Below are positions 27,710 to 36,174 of a DNA stretch of 64,000 bases, piece by piece. Under the pieces are notes generated by a model. It searched no databases and had not been told where the DNA came from. It saw nothing but the letters and a program-made list of their open reading frames with translations. Made by a program: the position numbers and the translations under genes. The stretch is from contig NZ_JXOJ01000002.1 in assembly GCF_001017125.1 (NCBI RefSeq), positions 347,033 through 411,032 on the forward strand. Direction: 5' to 3'. The DNA comes from Methanoculleus sediminis. Lineage in GTDB: Archaea > Halobacteriota > Methanomicrobia > Methanomicrobiales > Methanoculleaceae. Position 1 is the stretch's first letter, and every line of letters starts with the position of its first letter.

Positions 27710-28429
27710 TCAGGTGGGGTTGTCGAATTCGAGCGGCGTGTCGTCGAGGGCCATCACCGCACGGAAGGTCTCCGGCGCATCCAGGGCAACGACCTCGCCG
27801 CGGTCCACCACCGCAACCCGGGTGCAGATTGCTTCCGCTTCCTCAACATCGTGCGTCGTAAAGATGATCGTTGCCTTCCGCTCACGGTTCAGCCGCCTGA
27901 GCAGGTCCCAGATCTCCCGGCGCCCGGCTTCGTCCAGGCCGGCCGTCGGTTCGGCAAGAAAGAGGGCCGACGGGTGCGTGAGGTATGCCCGGGCGATCTC
28001 CAACTGCTGCACCATGACGGGAGAGTAGGTCTCGACACGGGCATCGGCACTTCCGGCGATGTCAAAGAGGTCTACGACCTCGGGGATCCTTCTCTTCCGG
28101 ATATCGTCGCCCAGGCCGTGCAGCCGGGCGTGGAAGTCCAGGTTCTCCCTGCCGGTCAGCGCAGGGTCGAGCACCGACTCCCGGAGAACGATGCCCATGC
28201 TTCTGCGCACGTCCCCGAGGTTGCCGAGAACCGCGAGCGGTGAATGCTCGGCAAATCCGGGAACCGGAAAGAGCATCGTCATGAGGATGGCAAGCAGGGT
28301 CCGCCGGTCCTGACCGCAGGGGCAGAGAACCCCAAAGATCTCTCCGCTCTTCACATCGAACGGTATCGGGCCCCTCGCCTGGAGCCGCTCCAGATGTCGG
28401 ATCAGATCTTCAACGGTAAAGGCGGTCAT
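27710..28429 (-). CDS. ABC transporter ATPase-like protein with degenerate nucleotide site
   Basis: The protein has about 239 residues and the overall fold of a DrrA-type ABC ATPase. The Walker A region reads CPCGQDRRT (36-44) where GPNGAGKTT is expected, the Q-loop Gln is Arg83, and the signature is YSPVM (135-139) instead of LSGGM. Walker B is FLAEP with Ala159 for Asp. Glu160, the D-loop TAGLD and the H-loop FTTHD are kept. It is probably a non-hydrolysing relative, regulatory or partner to an active subunit. No permease is adjacent. ATG 28429 matches the family start; the frame runs upstream to 28525. Confidence 0.82.
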   Translation of the reverse strand: MTAFTVEDLIRHLERLQARGPIPFDVKSGEIFGVLCPCGQDRRTLLAILMTMLFPVPGFAEHSPLAVLGNLGDVRRSMGIVLRESVLDPALTGRENLDFHARLHGLGDDIRKRRIPEVVDLFDIAGSADARVETYSPVMVQQLEIARAYLTHPSALFLAEPTAGLDEAGRREIWDLLRRLNRERKATIIFTTHDVEEAEAICTRVAVVDRGEVVALDAPETFRAVMALDDTPLEFDNPT

Positions 28430-28876
28430 ACTCCTCTGCGCAGATGCAACCGGTCGGCGAGAACGGAGTTGTTCCCGGCCGCTCGCCATCCCCGAAGCGT
28501 GCACCGGATTCGCGGAAACCTCCATGAGCGACGGCTCCCGGGGGTTGTTTTCCGGTGTCCGTTATCCGATTCGAGGAAGAAATTATTGGATTAACACTAT
28601 TTTTGATTACCCATATATGAAGATATCTATTTACAAAGGGATATAAAATGCGCAATTAGAGATTTCTGTTTTCTATTGTTACCCCCTTTTACGTTATCAT
28701 CGGTGATATTCATCCTTCATCAGACGGGGGATACGGGCCAGGTTGGGCGGCGCCGACCCGCCCGAAAGACCGTCAGGTCGAAGCCGTACGGGGACCGCCC
28801 CCCGAAGCACTCCCGATACCTCGCCGGGGACGACCCGTGACTATTTATGGCATGAACCCCCCGGTATATCCGGCCT
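28430..28876. promoter_or_regulatory. Intergenic region with AT-rich segment and DUF1614 promoter
   Basis: About 450 bp carry no recognised gene. Bases 28575-28715 are AT-rich with several TATA-like stretches (for example GGATATAAAATG near 28640) whose target is unclear. CTATTTATGG at 28842-28851 is about 27 nt from the expected start of transcription for ATG 28877, so the DUF1614 mRNA would be nearly leaderless. Confidence 0.4.
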
Positions 28877-29584
28877 ATGGAGACCGAGCTGTCCACGATC
28901 GCGATTCTACCGGTTCCCTTCAGCCCGGATCAGATCCTCGTTGCGTTCGCGGTTCTCATACCGGCCCTGGTTATATTCAACCTGCTCCTCATCAGCGAGG
29001 GGGTCTTCGAATCGATCGGGCTCCGGTTCTATCAGGCGGTGCTGGTGACCGTTGGGGCGCTGCTCGGGAGCCTGATCGACATCCCGCTTCTCCCGATAGG
29101 GGAGGACGTCATCGCGGTCAACGTGGGCGGGGCCGTCATCCCCTTCTTCGTAACGCTCGAGATGATCGGGCGGGGCCGGGTCTCGCGGTTGAAGTCCCTC
29201 GCCGCCATCGTTATGGTATCGCTCGTCGCCTACGCCTTTGCAACGCCCGTCCCCGGCCTCGGGATCACGATGCCGTTCTACGTCGCGCCCCTCGCGGGTG
29301 CCGTAGCGGGGCTCCTTCTCGCCCGCGGCTGCCGTGCCGCCCCCGGGCTCGCCTACGCCGGCGGGACCATGGGCACCCTGCTCGGCGCCGACATCCTCAA
29401 CCTCGCGAATCCCGAGGTGTTTTCAGCGCTCGTCGGAGGCGGGTCGACCGTCCTCTCCATCGGGGGTGCGGGGATCTTCGACGGCATCTTCGTCACCGGT
29501 GTCCTCTCCGTCCTGCTCGCGGTGTATGCGGGGAGGAGTCTTCGGGAGAAGGGGGGCGTCTGCCCGCAGGAGGGAGGGGAGTGA
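28877..29584 (+). CDS. DUF1614 family membrane protein
   Basis: The 235-residue protein has some seven hydrophobic segments. It includes LPIGEDVIAVNVGGAVIPFFV, PGLGITMPFYVAPLAGA and GGTMGTLLGADILNL, followed by GGAGIFDGIFVTGVLSVLLA. These Gly- and acid-rich intramembrane motifs are typical of DUF1614, widespread in methanogens, without known function. The C-terminal tail is short and polar. It is not in an operon. Confidence 0.85.
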   Translation: METELSTIAILPVPFSPDQILVAFAVLIPALVIFNLLLISEGVFESIGLRFYQAVLVTVGALLGSLIDIPLLPIGEDVIAVNVGGAVIPFFVTLEMIGRGRVSRLKSLAAIVMVSLVAYAFATPVPGLGITMPFYVAPLAGAVAGLLLARGCRAAPGLAYAGGTMGTLLGADILNLANPEVFSALVGGGSTVLSIGGAGIFDGIFVTGVLSVLLAVYAGRSLREKGGVCPQEGGE

Positions 29585-29638
29585 GGGGCACGGGGGATAC
29601 TCGTAATGCACTTCCTTTCGGAAACCCCCACTCCACCC

Positions 29639-29979
29639 GCGCCTTCGGCGCTCCTCATTCGCACCTGCGGTGCTCAAACTCCTGCTGTTCCAGCAGTCGT
29701 TCCCCGCCCCGGAGGCAGGGGCAGTCATGGCGATATGCGACGTTCTGATAGGAACGGAGCACGAGCACCGCCAGGTGCGTAGCCGGTGGAAAGCCGTATC
29801 CGGGGAAGCAAGTCAGGGAACCGCCCTTCTTCAGCATGTTCCCATGCAGTGGACCGTGGGGACATCGCCATCGGGGGTGGGGCCGACGGGGAGTGCGATG
29901 TTCCGATAGGAACGGAGCTCGAGCACCCGAAGGGTGCGGAGTGCGAGCGAAGCGAGCTTGAGCACCGATAGGTGCGAGG
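29639..29979. repeat. Cluster of short GC hairpins and imperfect direct/inverted repeats
   Basis: The noncoding stretch 29585-30205 holds at least six small stem-loops: 29639-29651 (GCGCC/GGCGC), 29661-29673, 29765-29778 and 29962-29975 (all GCACC/GGTGC with different loops), 29923-29937 (GCACCC/GGGTGC) and 29682-29696 (CTGCTG/CAGCAG). A 34-bp unit at 29736-29769 recurs at 29894-29927 with 31 matches. The complement of 29661-29690 resembles the same unit. I see no gene or transposase in this gap. The rest, 29980-30205, shows nothing. Confidence 0.7.
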
Positions 29980-30205
29980 GGGAGCATCCCCCCTCCCCTG
30001 TCTCTATCGTGCAAAACTCCTCCTGAAACCCCCGCCCGCGCTGAAAGGAAGCAATCATCACACTATCCTCTGGGCAGCCGTGTACGCCTCTTCTCCAGAA
30101 TCCCCCCATGCTTCCGGCACAAGACCACCACCAGCGGACACTACGTGTTCTGTAAACAGCGGAAGAGATTGCAGGAGACGCTTACGAAAAAGTTGGTAGA
30201 GGAAA

Positions 30206-32017
30206 CTACGCATCAAACTGCCGCAGCCACATCTCCGCGCAGGCTATCCGCCAGAACTCGGTAGAATAAGGACTTTTTCCATCGAGGAACTCCCGGTAGT
30301 TCCGGAGCACCGACTCCGCGTCCCAGTAGGGCCGCTCTGCGAATTCGGGCGCCGAGAAGAGTTCGAGGATACGCGGTGCAAGTTCGCCCTTCATCCAGAC
30401 CTCTTCGGGGGTGACGAAACCCATCTTGTCCGTCCTGCACCGGACGGCATCCGGGACCAGACCCCGGATTGCCCGCCGGAGGACATACTTCGTGACGCCG
30501 CCGCGGATCTTCTGGTCGAGCGGGAGGGATGCGAGGTACTCCACGAGCCGGTAGTCGAGGAACGGAACCCGGGCCTCGATCGAGAAGGCCATCGAGTTCC
30601 TGTCCTCCCAGTGCAACAGGAGGGGGAGGTTCGAGGCCGTGATCTCCCGTTTCAGCACCTCGTCAAGCGATCCCGCATACCGGAGGACCTCCGGCGGAGA
30701 ACCCCGGAGAAGTTCCCGCCGCTCCGACCGGACCCGGGATTGAGCAGCCGCCCACGAGAAGAACGACCGGTGCAGCCTTGCACTCGCGGCTCCCTCCCGG
30801 AGAGCGGCGAGGATCTCCCGCCGCCGCAGGAGCCCGCGGATGTAGGGCGCCTGGTAGGCGATGTAGCCGGCGAGCTGCTCGTCGGCGCCCTGCCCGTCGA
30901 GGACCACCTTCACCTCGTCCTGTGCGAGGCGCATCACGCAGTACTGGGCATATATCGAGAGGGACGCGAACGGCTCGTCCTGCATGTAGAGCAGCCTCTC
31001 GATATCCTCCCAGAGCCCGTCCGTGCCCGGCGTCGTCCGGCGGTTCGCGACACCCGTCGCTGCGACCACCGTATCGATATACCGGCTCTCGTCGAATCTC
31101 GGATCGTCGAAACAGACCGAGAACGTCTTCTGCCGCTCACCGACGCTCTCCGGGCTCTCCTCCCGCAGGAGAACGTTGATCAGGGCGGCGACCGTCGAGG
31201 AGTCGATGCCGCCCGAGAGGCAGGTTCCGACCGGGACGTCGCTCCGGAGCCGGAGCCGGACGGCATCGGTCAGGAGGTCTCTCGCCCTCCTTGCGGCGGT
31301 TCCGTCGTCAGTGCCGGCCTCTCGCGAGGCGGGGTTCATCGCAAAATCCCAGTAGCGTTCCGGCTCCCCGACGTCCTCCTCCGAGACGACGACCGCGTGA
31401 GCCGGCGGGACCTGGAAGACGCCGTCGTACATCGTCTCGGCGGTGTGGTCCGCGACCCCCCAGGCAAGGAAGGTCAGGAGCATCCGGTCGTTTGGTCGCC
31501 GGCCGACCAGCGGATGCACCCGGAGCGCCTTGATCTCCGAGGCGAAGAGGAACGACCCCCCGGCCACGGCGTAATAGAACGGCTTGACGCCCAGGCGGTC
31601 GCGGGCGCAGAAGAGTTCTCGCCGGCGCCCGTCCCAGAGGGCAAACGCCCACATGCCGTTGAACCGGGCGAGGCAGTCCCTCCCCCACTCCTCGTAGGCG
31701 TGCAGGATCACCTCCGTATCCGTTGCGGAAGCGAAACGGTGTCCGAGGGCGGCAAGTTCCTCACGGAGTTCGCGGTAGTTGTAGATCTCGCCGTTGAAGA
31801 CGACCTGAAGCGACCCGTCCTCGTTTCCCATCGGCTGGCGGCCTTCGTCGGAGAGGTCGATGATCGCGAGGCGGCGGTGGGCGAGGCCGACCGGCCCGGA
31901 GAAGAAACTCCCCTCGCCGTCGGGCCCGCGATGAGCCAGGCGCTGTGCCATCGCCCCGACGAGGGCCGCGTCCGCCTCCTCCCCGTTCAGGGCAAACTGC
32001 CCGGCAATACCGCACAT
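30206..32017 (-). CDS. asnB: Asparagine synthase (glutamine-hydrolysing)
   Basis: The 603-residue enzyme begins MCGIAGQF, where Cys2 is the glutaminase nucleophile. The N-terminal domain shows LAHRGPDGEG, HRRLAIIDLS and VFNGEIYNY. The C-terminal synthetase domain has the PPi loop CLSGGIDSSTVAAL, then LDGQGADEQLAGY and EARVPFLDYRLVEYL. It would adenylate Asp (or another carboxylate) and amidate it with ammonia from Gln. It lies 21 bp after an AhpD-like gene on the same strand and may be the tail of the Mmp operon. An AsnB-like amidotransferase acting on another substrate is possible. Confidence 0.92.
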   Translation of the reverse strand: MCGIAGQFALNGEEADAALVGAMAQRLAHRGPDGEGSFFSGPVGLAHRRLAIIDLSDEGRQPMGNEDGSLQVVFNGEIYNYRELREELAALGHRFASATDTEVILHAYEEWGRDCLARFNGMWAFALWDGRRRELFCARDRLGVKPFYYAVAGGSFLFASEIKALRVHPLVGRRPNDRMLLTFLAWGVADHTAETMYDGVFQVPPAHAVVVSEEDVGEPERYWDFAMNPASREAGTDDGTAARRARDLLTDAVRLRLRSDVPVGTCLSGGIDSSTVAALINVLLREESPESVGERQKTFSVCFDDPRFDESRYIDTVVAATGVANRRTTPGTDGLWEDIERLLYMQDEPFASLSIYAQYCVMRLAQDEVKVVLDGQGADEQLAGYIAYQAPYIRGLLRRREILAALREGAASARLHRSFFSWAAAQSRVRSERRELLRGSPPEVLRYAGSLDEVLKREITASNLPLLLHWEDRNSMAFSIEARVPFLDYRLVEYLASLPLDQKIRGGVTKYVLRRAIRGLVPDAVRCRTDKMGFVTPEEVWMKGELAPRILELFSAPEFAERPYWDAESVLRNYREFLDGKSPYSTEFWRIACAEMWLRQFDA

Positions 32018-32038
32018 ACTCCGGAGACCAGAAACAGG

Positions 32039-32485
32039 TTATTTGTCCGAACAGGTCTTATCCAGGCCCGTTCCGTTGATGTCGCAGGAGGGACAGGGGG
32101 CCGAGCCGTTCACCACCCGGTACGCATCCGCGAGCACGGCGGAGTTCGCGAGCATCCCCGCGATCAGGATCACCTCGAGGATCTCGGCCCGGGTTGCGCC
32201 CTTCGCCATCGCAGACTGCATGTGGTACTCCACGCAGTGACTGCACTTGAGCGCGGCGCCCACCGCGAGGCTGATGAGCTCGATCGTCTTCGGCTCGAGC
32301 TGGCTGGTCTCGACGACGGCACCCTTGTAGAGGAGGTGCGAGATGAGGATCTCGGGGCGTTCCGCCATCCGCTCAAAGATCAGCGGAACCCTGCCGTACT
32401 CGCTCTCGATCTCCCGGAGGAGATCCTCCGCGAAGACGTCCGACCCCCGTTCCACGATCCTCGTGAGTACCTTCTCGAAGTCCAT
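32039..32485 (-). CDS. Carboxymuconolactone decarboxylase/AhpD-family protein
   Basis: The 148-residue, all-helical AhpD-fold protein has the redox motif KCSHCVEYH (CxxC plus His) in the expected helix, followed by GATRAEILEVILIAGM. A second pair, CPSC, lies in a short C-terminal tail that the family usually lacks. AhpD-like proteins pass electrons or reduce peroxides. It starts 5 bp after mmp7 in the same direction, suggesting a role linked to protecting or activating MCR, but that is inference. Confidence 0.85.
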   Translation of the reverse strand: MDFEKVLTRIVERGSDVFAEDLLREIESEYGRVPLIFERMAERPEILISHLLYKGAVVETSQLEPKTIELISLAVGAALKCSHCVEYHMQSAMAKGATRAEILEVILIAGMLANSAVLADAYRVVNGSAPCPSCDINGTGLDKTCSDK

Positions 32486-32490
32486 CGCAA

Positions 32491-33432
32491 CTACACCAGT
32501 ATCCTCGTTTCCGAGAAAGGTTTAATCCGGATCAATATGTAGTTGCGCATCCGTGACGGCGTGACGTCGGCGATATCACCGACCGTCACCCCTTCGGCGA
32601 CCTCAAGCGACCGCACGTCATCGGCGTACGAATCGTAGGGGAGTTTCACCCGGAGCCCCTCCATCTGGGCGGTCACCGGCGTCGGGTGCGTCAGCAGGCT
32701 GACCTCGTGGATCTGCTCTTCGATGATCGCCATCAGGCGGGGCGGAAAGACGGAGAGCGGGTCTTTCGCGAGAGCATCCCGTCGCGCATCCAGGACGCGG
32801 GAGACCTCGTCCACCAGTTCGTCGAGTTTTCCGAGTTCCTCGGGGCGCTTGAACCGGTGCATGATCCTGCCGACTCCCCCCACGTATCCTTCGGCGGGCG
32901 GGTCGATCGCCCGTATCAGGGTCTCGCGGTCGGGCGCGCCGGTCACCACGATCGGCACACGGATCTCCCGGCGAATCGCCGGAAACTTCTGCCGGATGCA
33001 CTCCTCGAAGTTGCCGAGCACGTAGACGGCGAGATCGTGCTCGTTGATGACGTCACGCTCCTCGTCGTTCAAGTTTGCAATCCGTTTCCCGAATCCTCTC
33101 GCAAGCCCGACCATATTGGTCTTCGCGCCCGACCGCCTGAGGTACTCGGCGATATCGCAGGAGATGTGGGGAAGATGATGGATCTCGAGACTCGGGCTCA
33201 CGACGGCGATCTCCGTCCCGACGAGGGGCGCCTCGATCACCTCGCCGGCGAGCGGTTTTGCGATCCGGCGTATCATCTCGATATCGTCACGCGGCACGAA
33301 CGACTGGAGCACGACATCCTGGGCCATGACGTGCTTCTGGACGATGTAGCCCCCGAGGTCGTCGATCAGATCCATGATCTCGTCGTGCCGGTAGACGCCT
33401 CCCTTGTAGGTCACCGGCACCAGTGTCGTCAC
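32491..33432 (-). CDS. mmp7: Methanogenesis marker protein 7
   Basis: The 313-residue protein is confined to methanogens and relatives and is recognised from YKGGVYRHDEIMDLIDDLGGY, IEIHHLPHISCDIAEYLRR and VGRIMHRFKRPEEL. Mmp7 is reported as a component of the ATP-dependent complex that activates methyl-coenzyme M reductase together with McrC, Mmp3, Mmp17 and component A2. A Cys sits in PHISCDIAEY and another in NFEECIRQKF. Its first codons overlap the end of mmp17 by 4 bp (translational coupling). Confidence 0.92.
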   Translation of the reverse strand: MTTLVPVTYKGGVYRHDEIMDLIDDLGGYIVQKHVMAQDVVLQSFVPRDDIEMIRRIAKPLAGEVIEAPLVGTEIAVVSPSLEIHHLPHISCDIAEYLRRSGAKTNMVGLARGFGKRIANLNDEERDVINEHDLAVYVLGNFEECIRQKFPAIRREIRVPIVVTGAPDRETLIRAIDPPAEGYVGGVGRIMHRFKRPEELGKLDELVDEVSRVLDARRDALAKDPLSVFPPRLMAIIEEQIHEVSLLTHPTPVTAQMEGLRVKLPYDSYADDVRSLEVAEGVTVGDIADVTPSRMRNYILIRIKPFSETRILV

Positions 33433-34013
33433 AGCGTCACCCCCATCTTCTCAAAGAGCGGCACGACCGCCGTCTCCACGATATCGGTCGGCAGGGTATC
33501 CTCGCTCGCCACGTAGTAAAACTTCCCATCCCGGATGTACTGGCGGCGGACCTTGAACCCCTCGGGGGCGATGTACTGGAGCGCGTAGATGATGTCCTTA
33601 TAAAGGGTCTCGCTCGGATCGGCTACCACCAGCTGGTCGAGATCGTCCTCCCCGGCCACTCCCGCCGGGAGGACGACGGTGAACCGGTCGGGCTGATCGA
33701 CGTTCTCCTTGCCGTAGATCGTCCAGAGTTTCTGGAGAAGCGGCGCAAGGTAGGTTTCGTCGCCGATATCGAGGACGATCTCGTTCTCGCCGCGGTTGAC
33801 GTTGGCAAAGTCGGCGATGCGGATCGCGCGCGGCATATGGCGCAGGAGCCCGGCGGCGACGAAGATCGGCACCTTCGGGTCGACGTAAATGTGCAGCCGG
33901 TCGACCACCTTGATGAGATCGAGGTCCTGGAGGACGTCGGCTGCGACCCGCTCGTAGGCCACTCTCCCGACCTCGTCCGGGGACTCGACCACGAAGTAGT
34001 TCAACGGGGGCAT
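33429..34013 (-). CDS. mmp17: Methanogenesis marker protein 17
   Basis: The 194-residue methanogen-specific protein is recognised by its MPPLNYFVVESPDEVG start and the VDRLHIYVDPKVPIFVAAGLLR core. Mmp17 is part of the MCR activation complex in biochemical studies of methanogens. The gene abuts mmp15 with no gap (stop at 34014, start at 34013) and overlaps mmp7 by 4 bp. It has no cysteine cluster, so it is more likely structural than a cluster carrier. Confidence 0.9.
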   Translation of the reverse strand: MPPLNYFVVESPDEVGRVAYERVAADVLQDLDLIKVVDRLHIYVDPKVPIFVAAGLLRHMPRAIRIADFANVNRGENEIVLDIGDETYLAPLLQKLWTIYGKENVDQPDRFTVVLPAGVAGEDDLDQLVVADPSETLYKDIIYALQYIAPEGFKVRRQYIRDGKFYYVASEDTLPTDIVETAVVPLFEKMGVTL

Positions 34014-35252
34014 CTACTCTCCCTTGATGAATCCGGACGCGAGCAGGGCGGACCCGACCGCGCCGATGTACTGCGAATGGGGCGGGACGACGATCTCGGT
34101 CTGCAGGAGCTGGCCCATCGCGTAGACCAGACCCTCGATCAGCGAGGTGCCGCCGACCATGATCACCGGCTCCTTGATGTCGATCTCCTGCAGCTGCTGC
34201 TCAAAGACCTGTTCCGCAACGCTGTGACAGGCCGCGGCCGCGACGTCCTCGCGCGAGGACCCGGCGGCGAGCGCGTTCACCAGGCTCTGCGTCCCGAAGA
34301 CGATGCAGTAACTGTTCATCGGGACGTTCGCGCCCATGCCCTTCATGGCGAGGGGGCCGAGCTCGGTGATGTCCACGCCGAGCCGCTTTGCGGTCATCTC
34401 CAGGAACCGGCCGCTCGCCCCGGCGCAGATCCCGCCCATCGTGAAGGTTCCGGGGATGCCGTCGATGACGCTGATCGCTTTGTTGTCCATCCCGCCGATA
34501 TCGATGACGGTCGCGGAGCCCCGCTGGTGGTCGGCGAGGTAGACGGCGCCCTTGGAGTTCACCGTCAGTTCTTCCTGGATGAGATCCGCCCCGAGATGCT
34601 TGCCGATCAGGAACCTGCCGTATCCGGTGGTGCCGATCGCCTGGATATCCTCGCGCGAGAGTCCGGCCATCTCGAGCGCGTCCGCGACGGCGCTCTCGGC
34701 GCTCTTGATCACCTCGGTCGTCGGGTGCCACCCGGTGCCGACGATCTCGTTCTCCTTCATCACGACGGCCTTCGTCGTGCTCGATCCCGAGTCGACGCCC
34801 ATCGTGATCCCGGTCTGCTCCTCACGGGCAAGGAGCGCTCTCCGGCGGGCGATGGTGGTCAGGGCCTCCATCCGGGTGAGGAGGGTTCCCGCGGTCGTCC
34901 GCTCGGTGAAGGAGTAACTCACCACCGGCAGCCGGGAGTTCTCGTGGATGTAGCGCCGGAGTTCGTTCCGGACGATCGCCGCCTCGGCGCACCTGAAGCA
35001 GGTGCCGATGAAGACCCCGTCGGCATCCACCTTCCCCTCCACGAGGGCCATCGCCCGGGCGATCATCAGTTTCAGGTCGGCGCTCCGGACGTCGAGGCCG
35101 AACGCGTCGACCCCCCGCTCGACATCGGCGAGCGCGATGTCGGGGAAGAAGACTTCCGCATCCACGGACCCGGCGGCCTCGTAGATCTCTTTCTGGACGC
35201 CGCTGTATTCCGGCCCGCAGGAGAGCTGGGCGATCCGCACCTTCCGGCTCAT
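34014..35252 (-). CDS. mmp15: Methanogenesis marker protein 15 (BadF/BadG/HgdC-like ATPase)
   Basis: The 412-residue protein is an ASKHA-fold ATPase. Phosphate 1 region [23 protein letters not shown], phosphate 2 [14 protein letters not shown], and the cluster-type Cys in [14 protein letters not shown] are as in activators of 2-hydroxyacyl-CoA dehydratases, which use ATP and a bridging 4Fe4S to inject low-potential electrons. An N-terminal domain of about 140 residues with [12 protein letters not shown] precedes it. In the Mmp context an ATP-driven electron role in MCR maturation is likely but not proven. Confidence 0.92.
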   Translation of the reverse strand: MSRKVRIAQLSCGPEYSGVQKEIYEAAGSVDAEVFFPDIALADVERGVDAFGLDVRSADLKLMIARAMALVEGKVDADGVFIGTCFRCAEAAIVRNELRRYIHENSRLPVVSYSFTERTTAGTLLTRMEALTTIARRRALLAREEQTGITMGVDSGSSTTKAVVMKENEIVGTGWHPTTEVIKSAESAVADALEMAGLSREDIQAIGTTGYGRFLIGKHLGADLIQEELTVNSKGAVYLADHQRGSATVIDIGGMDNKAISVIDGIPGTFTMGGICAGASGRFLEMTAKRLGVDITELGPLAMKGMGANVPMNSYCIVFGTQSLVNALAAGSSREDVAAAACHSVAEQVFEQQLQEIDIKEPVIMVGGTSLIEGLVYAMGQLLQTEIVVPPHSQYIGAVGSALLASGFIKGE

Positions 35253-35704
35253 GCTTCGCCCTCCTCCTTTGGAAGACCGTCGAGGAACTTCCTGACGGCG
35301 GCGACGAACTGTATCCCCTCCTCTTCGTCAGAAGGATACTTCAGTTCCAGGATAGGTATGCCGCTCTGGCGGAGAGTGAAGAGGATCAACTCGTCGGTGC
35401 GGGCGCAGCCCATACACCCGAACGCAAGGTCGGCGTCCGTGACGATGATCGCCGCCTCGGCCTCCTCGATGAGGGGGCCGTAGATCGCCATCCGCCCCCG
35501 AACACCGGACGGCACCTCGACGGCCGCGTACTTCAGGCCGCGTTTGGGCTCTTCGGGAGTGATCTGCAGGGGCGGGGAGTCTACCCCGGCGGTCTGTATC
35601 CTCTCCCGGATACCGAGGGCTGCACCGAGCGGCTTATGGCCGAACCGGGCCACCAGGTCGGAGAGGATGAGGCTCGTTGCAGGGTAGATAAACACCTTTG
35701 CCAT
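35249..35704 (-). CDS. mmp5: Methanogenesis marker protein 5
   Basis: The 151-residue protein starts [22 protein letters not shown] and has the paired Cys in [14 protein letters not shown], a possible metal or redox site. It is restricted to methanogens and their relatives; its function is unassigned. It overlaps mmp15 by 4 bp and lies 5 bp after mmp6, so it is translated as part of the same transcript. Confidence 0.9.
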   Translation of the reverse strand: MAKVFIYPATSLILSDLVARFGHKPLGAALGIRERIQTAGVDSPPLQITPEEPKRGLKYAAVEVPSGVRGRMAIYGPLIEEAEAAIIVTDADLAFGCMGCARTDELILFTLRQSGIPILELKYPSDEEEGIQFVAAVRKFLDGLPKEEGEA

Positions 35705-35709
35705 TGTAT

Positions 35710-36174
35710 TCAGGACTCCTCTGTCTCTATCAGTTCTTGCAGTCGCTTGATATCGAGTTTCGGTTTCGTTTCGAGTGCGGGCGGTGCCGGTTCCGCCTTG
35801 TCTCCTTCACGCCGGTCGAGCTCCTCGAGCCCGCGGGTGATGTAGCGCAGGATACGGAACTCCCGTTCGTGGCCGAGGTAGCCCGGCCTCGCTCCGCCGA
35901 GATTCGCCCGGCAGCGTCTCGGGTCACCGGGAGGAAAACCCCGGTCCTTGACGAAGATGTGGGTCGGGTCGAACGCGCGGATCACTTCGATGAGGCGGTC
36001 AACGGGCTCCGGTTCGCCCGTCACCTGCAGCCCGAAGCACGTCTCCTTGATGAGGACGCCCTCGGAGGCCTCGTAGGCCCTGAGCGCGAGCTCCCCGGGG
36101 GTCATGGACGGGGACTCGACGAAGACGTATTTGGTCACCGTGCCCACGTACTCGGGAATATATTCGGCCATCAC
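35710..36174 (-). CDS. mmp6: Methanogenesis marker protein 6
   Basis: The 154-residue protein is recognised from VFVESPSMTPGELALRAYE, ETCFGLQVTGEPE and HIFVKDRGFPPGDPRRCRANLGGARPGY. An acidic C-terminal tail (about 115-154) looks disordered and ends in a helix KLDIKRLQELIE. Function is not established; the family occurs with Mmp3, 5, 7, 15 and 17. It overlaps mmp3 by 4 bp. Confidence 0.9.
   Translation of the reverse strand: MMAEYIPEYVGTVTKYVFVESPSMTPGELALRAYEASEGVLIKETCFGLQVTGEPEPVDRLIEVIRAFDPTHIFVKDRGFPPGDPRRCRANLGGARPGYLGHEREFRILRYITRGLEELDRREGDKAEPAPPALETKPKLDIKRLQELIETEES

Noticed and set aside
29941-29956. GCGAGCGAAGCGAGC read as a further hairpin
   Set aside because: It is a short direct repeat (GCGAGC twice), not an inverted one, so it was not counted among the stem-loops.
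29639-29979. CRISPR array
   Set aside because: The repeats are few, unequal in spacing and centred on small hairpins; no constant repeat-spacer period and no cas genes are present.
33423-35483. Plus-strand open frame of 686 codons
   Set aside because: It lies opposite Mmp17, Mmp15 and Mmp5, which are real. High GC with third-position bias opens long antisense frames throughout this window.
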